Part shown: positions 50,747 to 58,817 of the stretch, in pieces | Layout: every line of letters starts with the position of its first letter | How positions within the stretch are numbered: the first letter of the stretch is position 1 | Source: Streptomyces formicae | Lineage (GTDB): Bacteria; Actinomycetota; Actinomycetes; Streptomycetales; Streptomycetaceae | Assembly (NCBI RefSeq): GCF_002556545.1 | Contig: NZ_CP022685.1 | Span: 124,001 to 188,000, forward strand | Direction: 5' to 3' | Length of the DNA stretch: 64,000 nucleotides | The notes under the pieces: model-generated | What the model saw: only the letters and a program-made list of their open reading frames with translations | What the model was told of the DNA's origin: nothing | Databases searched by the model: none | Position numbers and translations under genes: made by a program

Positions 50747-51537
50747 GCGCCCACCCCGGCAGTGTCCCGCTCCCACACGGCCCACGGGCGGTCGCCGCGG
50801 GCGTACGCCTCGTCGAGCGCGGCCCGCTCCTTGACCGTGTCGGTCGGCTTCCAGAAGCCGCGGTGCTGGTGCGCCACCAGGCGTCCCTGCTTGGCGAGTT
50901 GACCACAGCCGTCGGCCACCAGGTCGCCGTTCTCCGGTATGTGGTCGAAGACCTCCTGGCGCAGGACGAAGTAGCCGCCGTTCTCCCACAGCGGCATGTC
51001 GCTCACCGCGGTGATGCCTCCCACCAGGCCGTCCTCGCCCAGTTCCACACAGTGGAACGAGGACTGCGGCGGCACCACCATCATCGACGCGCCGGCGTCG
51101 CGCCCGGCGAAGGAGTCGATCATCTCCGGCAGCGGGGCGTCGGTGAGCACGTCGGCGTAGTTGGCGAGGAACATCTCGTCGCCGCCGAGGTGGTGGCGCA
51201 CCCGGCGGAGGCGTTCACCGATCGGCGACTCGATGCCGGTCTGCGCGAACGTGATCGTCCAGTCGGCTATGTCGGTGGAGAGGAGCTCGGTCTTCCCGCC
51301 GCGCAGCACGAAGTCGTTGGACGTCGTCTCCTCGTAGTTGAGGAAGAAGTTCTTGATGTGGTGCGCACCGTAGCCGAGGCACAGGATGAACTCCGTGTGC
51401 CCGAAGTGGGCGTAGTAGCGCATGACGTGCCAGATCAGCGGTCGCGGGCCGACCATCGCCATCGGCTTGGGCACGTCGTCGGCGGCGCCGCTGCGCATCC
51501 GCATCCCGTAACCGCCGCAGAACAGTACGACCTTCAT
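50743..51537 (-). CDS. Glucose-1-phosphate cytidylyltransferase-like nucleotidyltransferase
   Basis: 264 residues. RfbF-type pattern: VVLFCGGYGMRMR (the usual GGxGTR has Met for Thr), VPKPMAMVGPRPLIWHVMRY, EFILCLGYGAHHIKNFFLNY and FLANYADVLTDAPL (metal-binding Asp). ENGGYFVLRQEVFDHI follows. Salmonella-type RfbF makes CDP-glucose, the entry to CDP-dideoxy and branched sugars, so a CDP-linked sugar is likely. Overlaps both neighbours by 4 bp. Confidence 0.9.
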   Translation of the reverse strand: MKVVLFCGGYGMRMRSGAADDVPKPMAMVGPRPLIWHVMRYYAHFGHTEFILCLGYGAHHIKNFFLNYEETTSNDFVLRGGKTELLSTDIADWTITFAQTGIESPIGERLRRVRHHLGGDEMFLANYADVLTDAPLPEMIDSFAGRDAGASMMVVPPQSSFHCVELGEDGLVGGITAVSDMPLWENGGYFVLRQEVFDHIPENGDLVADGCGQLAKQGRLVAHQHRGFWKPTDTVKERAALDEAYARGDRPWAVWERDTAGVGA

Positions 51538-52796
51538 GATGTGACCTCTTTCAAGGACGCGCCCTCGACAATGCTCAGTTCCGGGATGGGGAAGACGAGG
51601 CGGCCGCCCCAGTCGTGCACGAAGGACAGCTGCTCGACCAGCTCGGCCCGCAGGTTCCACGGCAGGACCAGGACGTAGTCCGGCTCGTCCGCGGCGATCT
51701 GCTCGGGCGCCATGATCGGGATGCGGGTGCCCGGGGTGAACCTGCCGTGCTTGTAGGGGTTGCGGTCGACCGTGTAGGCGAGCAGGTCGGGCCGGATGCC
51801 GCAGTGGTTGAGCAGGGTGTTGCCCTTGCCGGGGGCGCCGTAGCCGACGACGCTCTCGCCGCGCTCGGCCGCGGTGATGAGGAACTTCAGGAGGTCCCTG
51901 CGCACCTTGGCCACGCGGGCGGAGAACTCGGTGTATCCGGACAGCTCCTGCAGCCCGGCCGCCTTCTCGCGCGCCAGTACGTCGGACACGCGCTGCGAAG
52001 GCTCGCCCGCGACCTCGGCGGGCCGGGCCCACAGCCGGATGGAGCCGCCGTGCGTGGGCAGCAACTCGACGTCCACGAGCGACAGTCCGCCGCTCGCGAG
52101 GGCGCGGATCGCGGAGGCGACCGTGTAGTACTGGAAGTGCTCGTGGTAGATCGTGTCGTACTGGTTCTCCTCGATCAGGGTCAGCAGGTGCTGCACCTCG
52201 ATGGAGACCCAGCCGTCGTCGGCGACCAGGGCCCGCAGCCCCTGGGTGAACCCGACCACGTCGGGGATGTGCGCGTAGACGTTGTTGGCCACGACCAGGT
52301 CCGCCGGGCCGTGTTCGGCGCGGACGGCCGCGCCGGTGTCCGGGCTCAGGAACTCGGTGACCGTGGGCACACCGGCCTCCCGTGCCGCGGCGCCGACGTT
52401 CACCGACGGCTCGATGCCGAGGCAGCGGATCCCCCGGTCCACCACGTGCTTCAGGAGGTAGCCGTCGTTGCTCGCGACCTCGACCACGAAGGCTTCCTTG
52501 TCTTCGGCGTCGAGGCCCACCCGCTGGACGGCGTCGGCAACGAACGTGCGCGCGTGCTCCACCCACGAGGTCGAGAAGGAGGAGAAGTACGCGTACTCGC
52601 TGAACGTCTCCTCCGGCGTGATCAGCGGCGGGATCTGCGCGAGCCAGCAGTCGGTGCAGACCTGCAGGTGCAGCGGGTAGGCCGGTTCCGGCTTGTCCAG
52701 TTGGTCCGCGGCGAGAAAGCTCTCGCACGGCGGGGTCGCCCCCAGATCGACGACGCTCGCCAGCGCCGCCGAGCCGCAGAGTCGGCATCGTGTCAT
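51534..52796 (-). CDS. Sugar C-methyltransferase (TylC3-like)
   Basis: 420 residues in three parts. An N-terminal zinc-ribbon-like domain has MTRCRLCGSAAL and QVCTDCWLAQIP (four Cys). The SAM domain is at about 85-200 (FVVEVASNDGYLLKHVVDRG). The C-terminal domain holds IYHEHFQYYTVASAIRALAS and SVVGYGAPGKGNTLLNHCGI. This is the architecture of deoxysugar C-methyltransferases such as TylC3, which methylate C3 next to a C4 keto group. Its place beside the RfbF-like gene predicts a branched-chain sugar. Confidence 0.92.
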   Translation of the reverse strand: MTRCRLCGSAALASVVDLGATPPCESFLAADQLDKPEPAYPLHLQVCTDCWLAQIPPLITPEETFSEYAYFSSFSTSWVEHARTFVADAVQRVGLDAEDKEAFVVEVASNDGYLLKHVVDRGIRCLGIEPSVNVGAAAREAGVPTVTEFLSPDTGAAVRAEHGPADLVVANNVYAHIPDVVGFTQGLRALVADDGWVSIEVQHLLTLIEENQYDTIYHEHFQYYTVASAIRALASGGLSLVDVELLPTHGGSIRLWARPAEVAGEPSQRVSDVLAREKAAGLQELSGYTEFSARVAKVRRDLLKFLITAAERGESVVGYGAPGKGNTLLNHCGIRPDLLAYTVDRNPYKHGRFTPGTRIPIMAPEQIAADEPDYVLVLPWNLRAELVEQLSFVHDWGGRLVFPIPELSIVEGASLKEVTS

Positions 52797-54070
52797 TTAC
52801 TGCCCCCATCCCTGCTCGCGCGGGTCCCCCACCGCGAGCCAGTGTTTCCGTTCCTTGCCGGCGGCGGGCTTTCCCCGCCGCCCGACCGGTCCGCGATCGC
52901 GGTCCGGTACCCCTCCACCAGGCGTTCGAGGCCGACGGCCGGGCTGAAGCCCTGCTCGTAACGGCGTCGGGCCGCCTGGCCCATCTCCCGGTTGCGGCCC
53001 TGATCGGCCGCGATCCGGCGTATGCGGGCCGCGAGCGAGCCGGAATCGCCCGGCCGGTGCAGCAGCCCGGTCACCCCGTCGTCGACGAGTTCGACGAAGG
53101 CGCCGTGCCCCGCGGCGACGGTCGGCACCCCGGCCGCCATCGCCTCCACGACGACCAGGCCGAACGCCTCAAGCCACGTCGAGGGAGCCAGCACGGCGAC
53201 CGAGCGGGCGATGGCCCGTTGGCACTGGGCCGTGTCGTACAGGCCGACGTACCGCACGTCGTCCCGGCCCGCCGCCCAGTCGGTCACCTCGTGCTCCAGC
53301 GGTCCCGTACCGGCGATCACGAGCGGCACGCCCACCCCGCCGCTCGCCGCGAGTTCGTCCCACGCGGCCATGAGCAGCCGCAGGCCCTTGGCCTCCGCGA
53401 GCCGCCCGAGGTAGAGCAGGTGCTCGCCGTCGCCCGTGCGGCGATCGTCCGGATCCGGTACGAAGTTGTGCTTCACCGCGAGACGCTCCGCGGGCATCCC
53501 GGCTCGTACCAGGATGTCGCGCTGCGCCGCGGAGATGCAGAAGAACCGCTCCACGCCGGACCACCAGCGTCGCCGGTTGACCGACAGGCTGACCGCGAGC
53601 GGCACCGTCGCCAGGCGGGAGTTCCGGTAGCAGCCGTGCCGCACCGCGGGCACGGGGGCGGTCGCCCCGACGCACTCGGTGCACGGCTTGCCGTCCCGCT
53701 GGAGCGTGCCGGGCGGACAGATCTGCGTGTAGTTGTGCAGCGTCGCGACGGCGGGCACGCCCGCGTCGGCGCAGGCGGCCAGGACCGCGGGCGAAAGCAG
53801 CGGGAAGACGTTGTGGACGTGCACCACGTCAGGGCGCGAGGTGCGAAGGCGGGTGGCGAGCTCCGAGCGGACCGAAGGGTTCCACGGCACCAGGAGCGGC
53901 ACCGCGACCTTGCCCATCAGGGAGCGGGCGCCGATGTCGTCGCTGCGCCGCTCGAACACCTCGACCCGGTGTCCTGCCGCGCGCAGCAGGGCCACCTCCT
54001 GGTCGACGACCTTGTTCTCCCCGCTCGGCTGCGCCGAACCGTAGCGGTTGTGCACCACCAGAACGTGCAT
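52793..54070 (-). CDS. Glycosyltransferase family 4
   Basis: 425 residues from ATG 54070. GT-B fold: N-terminal LVVHNRYGSAQPSGENKVVD (about residues 4-23), VVHVHNVFPLLSP, and the acceptor-side TLHNYTQICPPG with a Cys-rich CTEC region. The C-terminal GT4 motif is STWLEAFGLVVVEAMAAGVP (E-x7-E, about residue 320). A Gly/Arg/Ser-rich tail ends the protein. It should add a sugar to the growing lipid-linked unit. Its 5' end lies 2 bp after the stop of the Wzy-like gene. Confidence 0.92.
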   Translation of the reverse strand: MHVLVVHNRYGSAQPSGENKVVDQEVALLRAAGHRVEVFERRSDDIGARSLMGKVAVPLLVPWNPSVRSELATRLRTSRPDVVHVHNVFPLLSPAVLAACADAGVPAVATLHNYTQICPPGTLQRDGKPCTECVGATAPVPAVRHGCYRNSRLATVPLAVSLSVNRRRWWSGVERFFCISAAQRDILVRAGMPAERLAVKHNFVPDPDDRRTGDGEHLLYLGRLAEAKGLRLLMAAWDELAASGGVGVPLVIAGTGPLEHEVTDWAAGRDDVRYVGLYDTAQCQRAIARSVAVLAPSTWLEAFGLVVVEAMAAGVPTVAAGHGAFVELVDDGVTGLLHRPGDSGSLAARIRRIAADQGRNREMGQAARRRYEQGFSPAVGLERLVEGYRTAIADRSGGGESPPPARNGNTGSRWGTRASRDGGSK

Positions 54071-54072
54071 GC

Positions 54073-55305
54073 TCAGCTCACCTCCGTGCGCCGGGCCCAG
54101 CGCGGCACTCGTCGTCGTGGAACGTCGGGCGTCGCGAGATCCGGGGCCTCGGTGGGTGCCGCGAGGAGCGCGGCGGCCAGGGCCAGGTGCAGCAGGTACG
54201 GCGAGGCGTCGCCGAGTCCGGCCTCGGTGTACGACGCGATCGCGCAGTAACTGATCAGGAAGATCGCGCAGGCCCGCTGGAGCGACGGCGGGCGCAGCAG
54301 CGCGACGCCGCCGAGCACGACGACCATCGTCCCCACCAGGACGACGCCGATCAGGCCCTGCTCGTTGTAGACGGCGAGCCAGCTGTTGTCGATCGGCAGC
54401 CCGCCGAACGACTTGTCGCCGAGGCCCGCGCCGAACAGTTGCTCCGAGGTGCTCCGGGGGGCTGCGAGGAGGGCGTCCCAGACCTTGGCCCTGCCGGTGA
54501 GGCTGGAGAAGTTCTCCTTGCTCTGGCCGCGCAGGAACCACGCCTGGAGCATGGAGCCGAGCGCCACCGCGGCCACCGCGGCGAGCAGCACCGTCCAGGT
54601 GAAGAACCGGCGGGCGGCGGAGCTGGTCAGGACGAGCGAGCCGATCGCCAGGACGAGGCCGATGACGAGCCCGAGGGTGGCCGTGCGGGTGTGGGTGAGC
54701 GCGAGAAGGACGAGCGAGGGCACGATGACGAACGCCGCGCTGGCCCGGTCGGTCCTGCGGCCGAGCAGGAGCAGCACGGTGAGCCCGATGATCACCGCGG
54801 CGTACTGTCCGATCTGCGGCGGGGTGAGCGGCCACAGCGCGCCGACGAGGCGTCCGCCGTAGAGCTCGGGCATGGCCGCGCCGGGCGACATGACCAGTCC
54901 CGCGGCGACCGACCCGAGCACCAGGAAGTACACCTTGATGTGGTGCCTGACGAAGGTCAGGCTGCCGTCCCACCAGCGGCTGAGCAGCCACAGCGTGGCG
55001 ACGAAGAGCATCAGCCTGCCGCAGCGGAACAGCGCGCCGAACCCGGACTCCAAATGCGCGCTGGAGATCACGCTCGGCACGAGGAGCAGGGTGAGCAGGA
55101 AGACGTAGGCACTGGCGTGGACGCGCAGCCGGAGGTTGGCGGCGAGCGCCAGCGCGAACGCGGCGACCAGAGCGCCCATGGTGACCATCTGGATGAGCGA
55201 GCGGGGCAGCGGAACGATCGTCACCGCCCCCGCGGAGCCGAGCGTGTTGAGGATCAGCAGTCCCCAGGCCGTCCCGACGAGCTTCGAGGTGTGGTCAGCG
55301 CCCAT
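54073..55305 (-). CDS. Wzy-like polymerase / O-antigen ligase family membrane protein
   Basis: About 410 residues with 11-12 membrane helices and one large external loop (about residues 265-320: SKENFSSLTGRAKVWDALL, FGAGLGDKSFGGLPIDNSWL). This is the arrangement of Wzy_C/O-antigen ligase proteins, whose loop Arg and His or Asp residues are important. It would polymerise repeat units outside the membrane. ATG 55305 is used; GTG 55317 would add four residues and enlarge the overlap with the beta-helix gene. Confidence 0.88.
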   Translation of the reverse strand: MGADHTSKLVGTAWGLLILNTLGSAGAVTIVPLPRSLIQMVTMGALVAAFALALAANLRLRVHASAYVFLLTLLLVPSVISSAHLESGFGALFRCGRLMLFVATLWLLSRWWDGSLTFVRHHIKVYFLVLGSVAAGLVMSPGAAMPELYGGRLVGALWPLTPPQIGQYAAVIIGLTVLLLLGRRTDRASAAFVIVPSLVLLALTHTRTATLGLVIGLVLAIGSLVLTSSAARRFFTWTVLLAAVAAVALGSMLQAWFLRGQSKENFSSLTGRAKVWDALLAAPRSTSEQLFGAGLGDKSFGGLPIDNSWLAVYNEQGLIGVVLVGTMVVVLGGVALLRPPSLQRACAIFLISYCAIASYTEAGLGDASPYLLHLALAAALLAAPTEAPDLATPDVPRRRVPRWARRTEVS

Positions 55306-56836
55306 CTCCCTCACCACCCCGTACGCGGAAGGTGCTGCCCTTGTCCTGCTCGTAGGGCGCGCCCTGCCACTGCCCGGAGTCCAGCACCCGGCTCGGGTCG
55401 TGGGCGACGAACTTCCACGGTCCGACGTAGGTGTTGTCGTGCCAGCGGTTGTGCTGCTTCTGGGTGATCGCCTCGGCCACCCGCTCGCCCTGGTAGGGCG
55501 ACCAGTCCGGGTAGGTGCCGTAGTTGGCCAGGAGCGCCATGCGGTCGCACCGCTCCGCGCACTCGACGACGGACTTGTCCAGGGCGAAGCGGTTGTCGTG
55601 GATGTCCACCCGCTGGGTCTTCCACCGGCAGTCGGAGTAGAGCGGCGCCTTGGCGATCGCGGGCTTCGCGCAGCGGTCGACGTCCCGCACCAGCAACGTG
55701 CAGTCGCCGGACGAGGTGTTGGCCGGGCTGTTGCAGAACCGGTCGGCGTTCTCCCACAGGGTGATCCCCGACCAGTTGTCCTGGAGGACGTTCCGGTAGA
55801 TCTCGATCTTGTCCGTGCGGGCCTTGACCCGGGGCTCGCCGCCGGATTCGGAGACGTAGACGGTCGCGAAGGGGAAGCTGTCGCCCCGGTCGGCCGCCTT
55901 GCGGCCCTCGACCCAGTTGTTGCGGCGGATCGTGTTCTTCCTGATGACCGCGTTGTAGCTGGTCTCGTAGATCAGCGCGGCACCGTCGTTGGCCTCGAGG
56001 ACGTTCTCCTCGATGCGGAAGTCGTTGTTGTTGGTGTCCGCCCACAGTCCGGTGCCCCGGTTGTCGTGCACCCAGTTGCCGCGCACGTCGGCGCCGTCGA
56101 CGGCCCAGAACTTGATGCCTCCGGTGCAGCCGCAGCCCTTCCGCCGCCGCTCCCAGTCGCCGGTGTTGTTGCCCACGATCTCGTTGCCCTCGACGACCAG
56201 GCCGCTGATGCGGCCCTTGGACTTGTACGCGTTCATGCCGTACTGGCCGTTCTCGCGCAGGCAGTTGGCGCGGACCTGCTGGCGGGCACCGGCCATCAGA
56301 CCGGCACCGGAGTTCCGCTGGATCGTCGCGTGCTCGATCACCCACCCGTCGGCCGAGTCGTGGTTGACCACGCCCTCGTCCGGGGGCGCCACGAAACGCT
56401 GCACCGTCAGATAGCCGATGGTGACGTCGTGGGCGGTGCCGCCGAACGCGTACTGGTTCTTCTTGCGGCCGTCGAGCACGGCGCCCGGCGCGCCGAGGTA
56501 GCGGTTCCCCTTCTTCGGGATGACCTGGGAGAAGCGGTCGGGATCGAGCCTGTGCTTGCCCGGCTCGAGCCAGAACGTGGTGTGCGCGGGGCTGCTCTTG
56601 GTCTTCGCCACCAGGTCACCGACGACCGAGGGGTCGACCGTGACCGCGCCCTTCGGCGCCTTCGCGGGGCCGTCCGCGGGTTTGGCGCAGACCCGCGCCA
56701 CGGAACGCGCCGCGGCCGTGGACGGCTCGCCCTTCGACTCCGCCGCCGGGGTGTCCGACGTGCCCATGCAGCCGGTCGCCGCCAGCAGGACGATCGTCTG
56801 CGCCGCCACCGGCAACGCCCAGTTCCGCCACTTCAT
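55295..56836 (-). CDS. Right-handed parallel beta-helix lipoprotein
   Basis: 513 residues from ATG 56836. A lipoprotein signal peptide (AAQTIVLLAATGC, lipid Cys23) is followed by a Ser/Ala/Lys-rich linker, then a pectin-lyase-like beta-helix (about 70-480) with PbH1 repeats such as GLVVEGNEIVGNNTGDW, NWVHDNRGTGLWADTNNN, FRIEENVLEANDGAALIYE and AVIRKNTIRRNNW. Several Cys (for example GCGCTGG) may be disulfide-bonded outside. Beta-helix proteins of this kind bind or cleave polysaccharide (lyase, epimerase). Its place in the operon suggests it processes the product at the cell surface. Confidence 0.88.
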   Translation of the reverse strand: MKWRNWALPVAAQTIVLLAATGCMGTSDTPAAESKGEPSTAAARSVARVCAKPADGPAKAPKGAVTVDPSVVGDLVAKTKSSPAHTTFWLEPGKHRLDPDRFSQVIPKKGNRYLGAPGAVLDGRKKNQYAFGGTAHDVTIGYLTVQRFVAPPDEGVVNHDSADGWVIEHATIQRNSGAGLMAGARQQVRANCLRENGQYGMNAYKSKGRISGLVVEGNEIVGNNTGDWERRRKGCGCTGGIKFWAVDGADVRGNWVHDNRGTGLWADTNNNDFRIEENVLEANDGAALIYETSYNAVIRKNTIRRNNWVEGRKAADRGDSFPFATVYVSESGGEPRVKARTDKIEIYRNVLQDNWSGITLWENADRFCNSPANTSSGDCTLLVRDVDRCAKPAIAKAPLYSDCRWKTQRVDIHDNRFALDKSVVECAERCDRMALLANYGTYPDWSPYQGERVAEAITQKQHNRWHDNTYVGPWKFVAHDPSRVLDSGQWQGAPYEQDKGSTFRVRGGEGDGR

Positions 56837-56849
56837 CACCACGTGCCCC

Positions 56850-58817
56850 CTAGCCCCGGAACCGGAGTGCGGTGGTGAACTCCCGCGCGCCGTCGGCGGA
56901 ACCCGTGCCGACCAGCGTCGTGGTGGGTTCCTTGCGCCCGAATCCCGCGGAGTACCAGCCGAGCGGCGGCTCGGTCTCGCCGCGGTGCGCCCGCCAGGAC
57001 AGTTGACTCGGCAGGTCGAGCACCGCGGAGCGGTCCTCGCCGTCCCTGGTCCAGCTGAGCTCGGCCCGGTTGCCCGACAGCTCCGCGGTGATCTCCGGGC
57101 CGAGGTGGAAGGCCAGGCGCACGACCCCGCGCGAGTCACGCACCTCGTCGACCACGGTCAATTCCCGGCTCTCGGCTGCCAGTTCCACACTGCGCCGGTG
57201 CACGGACGGCTGGTAGCCGTCGTGCTCGGCGGACCAGCGGGCCGTCCCGCCCGCGGAGACGTCGGGCGTGTCCACGGCCAGGACACGGCTCCGGGCCTGC
57301 CGGGTCCACAGGAAAGGGCCGCCGGAGACGGACTGGTCCTCGCCGTCCAGTTGCAGGGTGTTGTGGCCGAGGGTCGAGCGGAAGTACTGCCGCCACTCGG
57401 GCTGCCCGTGGTAGCAGAACGTCCCCGGGTCGGCGAGCACGTCGACCCCGTCGTGCCGGACCTCCACGGACAGCGCGTCCGCGTGGGCGTGCGCGGCGAT
57501 GGAGAGGAAGCCGTGCGGCCCGCCGTCACAGCGGCACCAGATCCCCTCGGGGCCGCGCAGGACCGTCATGCCCGCGTCGGCGAACCGGGCCGGACGCCGC
57601 GCCGGGCGGGACACGGCCCGTCCGGTCCCGTTCTTCGCGTACGGCCTGATGAGCGCGGCGAGGAGCGGGGTGCGCACATCGGTGGCGGTCACCTCGGGCC
57701 ACCAGGCGAGCCGCCCGAACACGGCGTCACCGGTGGCCAGGAGCGAGGCCCAGCGGTCGGTGCCGGCGCCGTCCACGATCAGACCGTGCCCGTCGTCGGC
57801 GTCGCCCTGCCGCGGCGGCCGCAGCCGGTCGTCCACCACGGCCGCGAGCGCGTCGGTCATCCGCAGCAGCACGATGCGGACCGTCGCGGGGACGGGTACG
57901 TCGGCGGCGTCGGCCTCGGCCAGCGCGGCCAGGCCGAGTTCGAGGACGAGCCCGTGGTACTCGGTGGCCAGTTCGCGGTTGAGGCCCGAGTGGAAGGTGT
58001 TGCTCCGCAGATGCCGTTCGAGGGAGCGCAGCGCGCCCTTGCGCCAGCGCGCCGACGCGGGGAACCACCCGAAGGCGCAGGCCGCGGCGAACTGTCCGGC
58101 GGCCTCCGCGATGACGTGGTTGTTCGCCGAAGAACCACGGCTGGGGAAGGCGGCGAGCCAGCGCTGGTGGTGCCAGATCTGGTTGAGCGCGACCGGGTTG
58201 TGCTCGAACAGGGCGGCCGCGCCCTGCCAGCCGTCGAGCAGCCTGCGGATCCACACCCAGGAGAGCAGCCGGATGCCCAGCTCGATGCCGCTGATCCAGT
58301 GCACCCCGCGCAGGGGCGCGTTGGCCGCCCACCACAGCCTCAGGAGTTCGGCCACGCGCTCGGCGTACCGCTCGTCCCCGGTCAGCGCGTAGGCGGCGGC
58401 GAGCACCGTGAGGAACTGGTGCCGGGACGGCTCCCAGATCTGCTTGATGTCGCCGACCACGTCCTCGTTCCGGTAGGGCACGTCGAAGGCGTAGCCCCAC
58501 GGTGCCCTGCGGCCGGTCTTCGGGTCGTACCACCAGTCGGGGTCGGCCAGGTCGTCGCGGACCACCCCGAAGAACTCGCCGTGCCCGGCCATCAGCCGGT
58601 CCGCCTCGGCGACGAGGCTCTTCACGGCGTCCGTCGGCACCGCGGCGAGCGTCCCCGCGGGCAGTACGGCGGTGAACCTGGCGTCGGCCACGCCGGGGCA
58701 GTCCGGCCGCGCGGACCGCCACAGCCTCCTGCGCACCGCGTCCTGCGCCCGGCCGCCGATCTCCCTCGGCCCCATCCGGGAGAGCCGCCGTACGTACCAG
58801 CCCGCGCTCATGGTCAC
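56850..58817 (-). CDS. Heparinase II/III family protein
   Basis: About 655 residues. An N-terminal alpha/alpha toroid (about 1-340) includes GSSANNHVIAEAAGQF and NRELATEYHGLVLELGL. The C-terminal beta-sandwich (Hepar_II_III) has SIAAHAHADALSVEVRHDG, LADPGTFCYHGQPEWRQY and LGHNTLQLDGEDQS, carrying the His/Tyr residues used in uronate elimination. Relatives are common in exopolysaccharide loci as lyases or modifying enzymes. GTG 58817 overlaps the stop of the upstream gene (GTGA); ATG 58811 is an alternative. No signal peptide is evident, so export is uncertain. Confidence 0.9.
   Translation of the reverse strand: MTMSAGWYVRRLSRMGPREIGGRAQDAVRRRLWRSARPDCPGVADARFTAVLPAGTLAAVPTDAVKSLVAEADRLMAGHGEFFGVVRDDLADPDWWYDPKTGRRAPWGYAFDVPYRNEDVVGDIKQIWEPSRHQFLTVLAAAYALTGDERYAERVAELLRLWWAANAPLRGVHWISGIELGIRLLSWVWIRRLLDGWQGAAALFEHNPVALNQIWHHQRWLAAFPSRGSSANNHVIAEAAGQFAAACAFGWFPASARWRKGALRSLERHLRSNTFHSGLNRELATEYHGLVLELGLAALAEADAADVPVPATVRIVLLRMTDALAAVVDDRLRPPRQGDADDGHGLIVDGAGTDRWASLLATGDAVFGRLAWWPEVTATDVRTPLLAALIRPYAKNGTGRAVSRPARRPARFADAGMTVLRGPEGIWCRCDGGPHGFLSIAAHAHADALSVEVRHDGVDVLADPGTFCYHGQPEWRQYFRSTLGHNTLQLDGEDQSVSGGPFLWTRQARSRVLAVDTPDVSAGGTARWSAEHDGYQPSVHRRSVELAAESRELTVVDEVRDSRGVVRLAFHLGPEITAELSGNRAELSWTRDGEDRSAVLDLPSQLSWRAHRGETEPPLGWYSAGFGRKEPTTTLVGTGSADGAREFTTALRFRG

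Noticed and set aside
47799..50906. A 1035-codon frame joining several polysaccharide genes
   Set aside because: It is a shifted reading through the nucleotidyltransferase, PIG-L and epimerase genes that becomes real only at the DUF4910 gene (start 49073).
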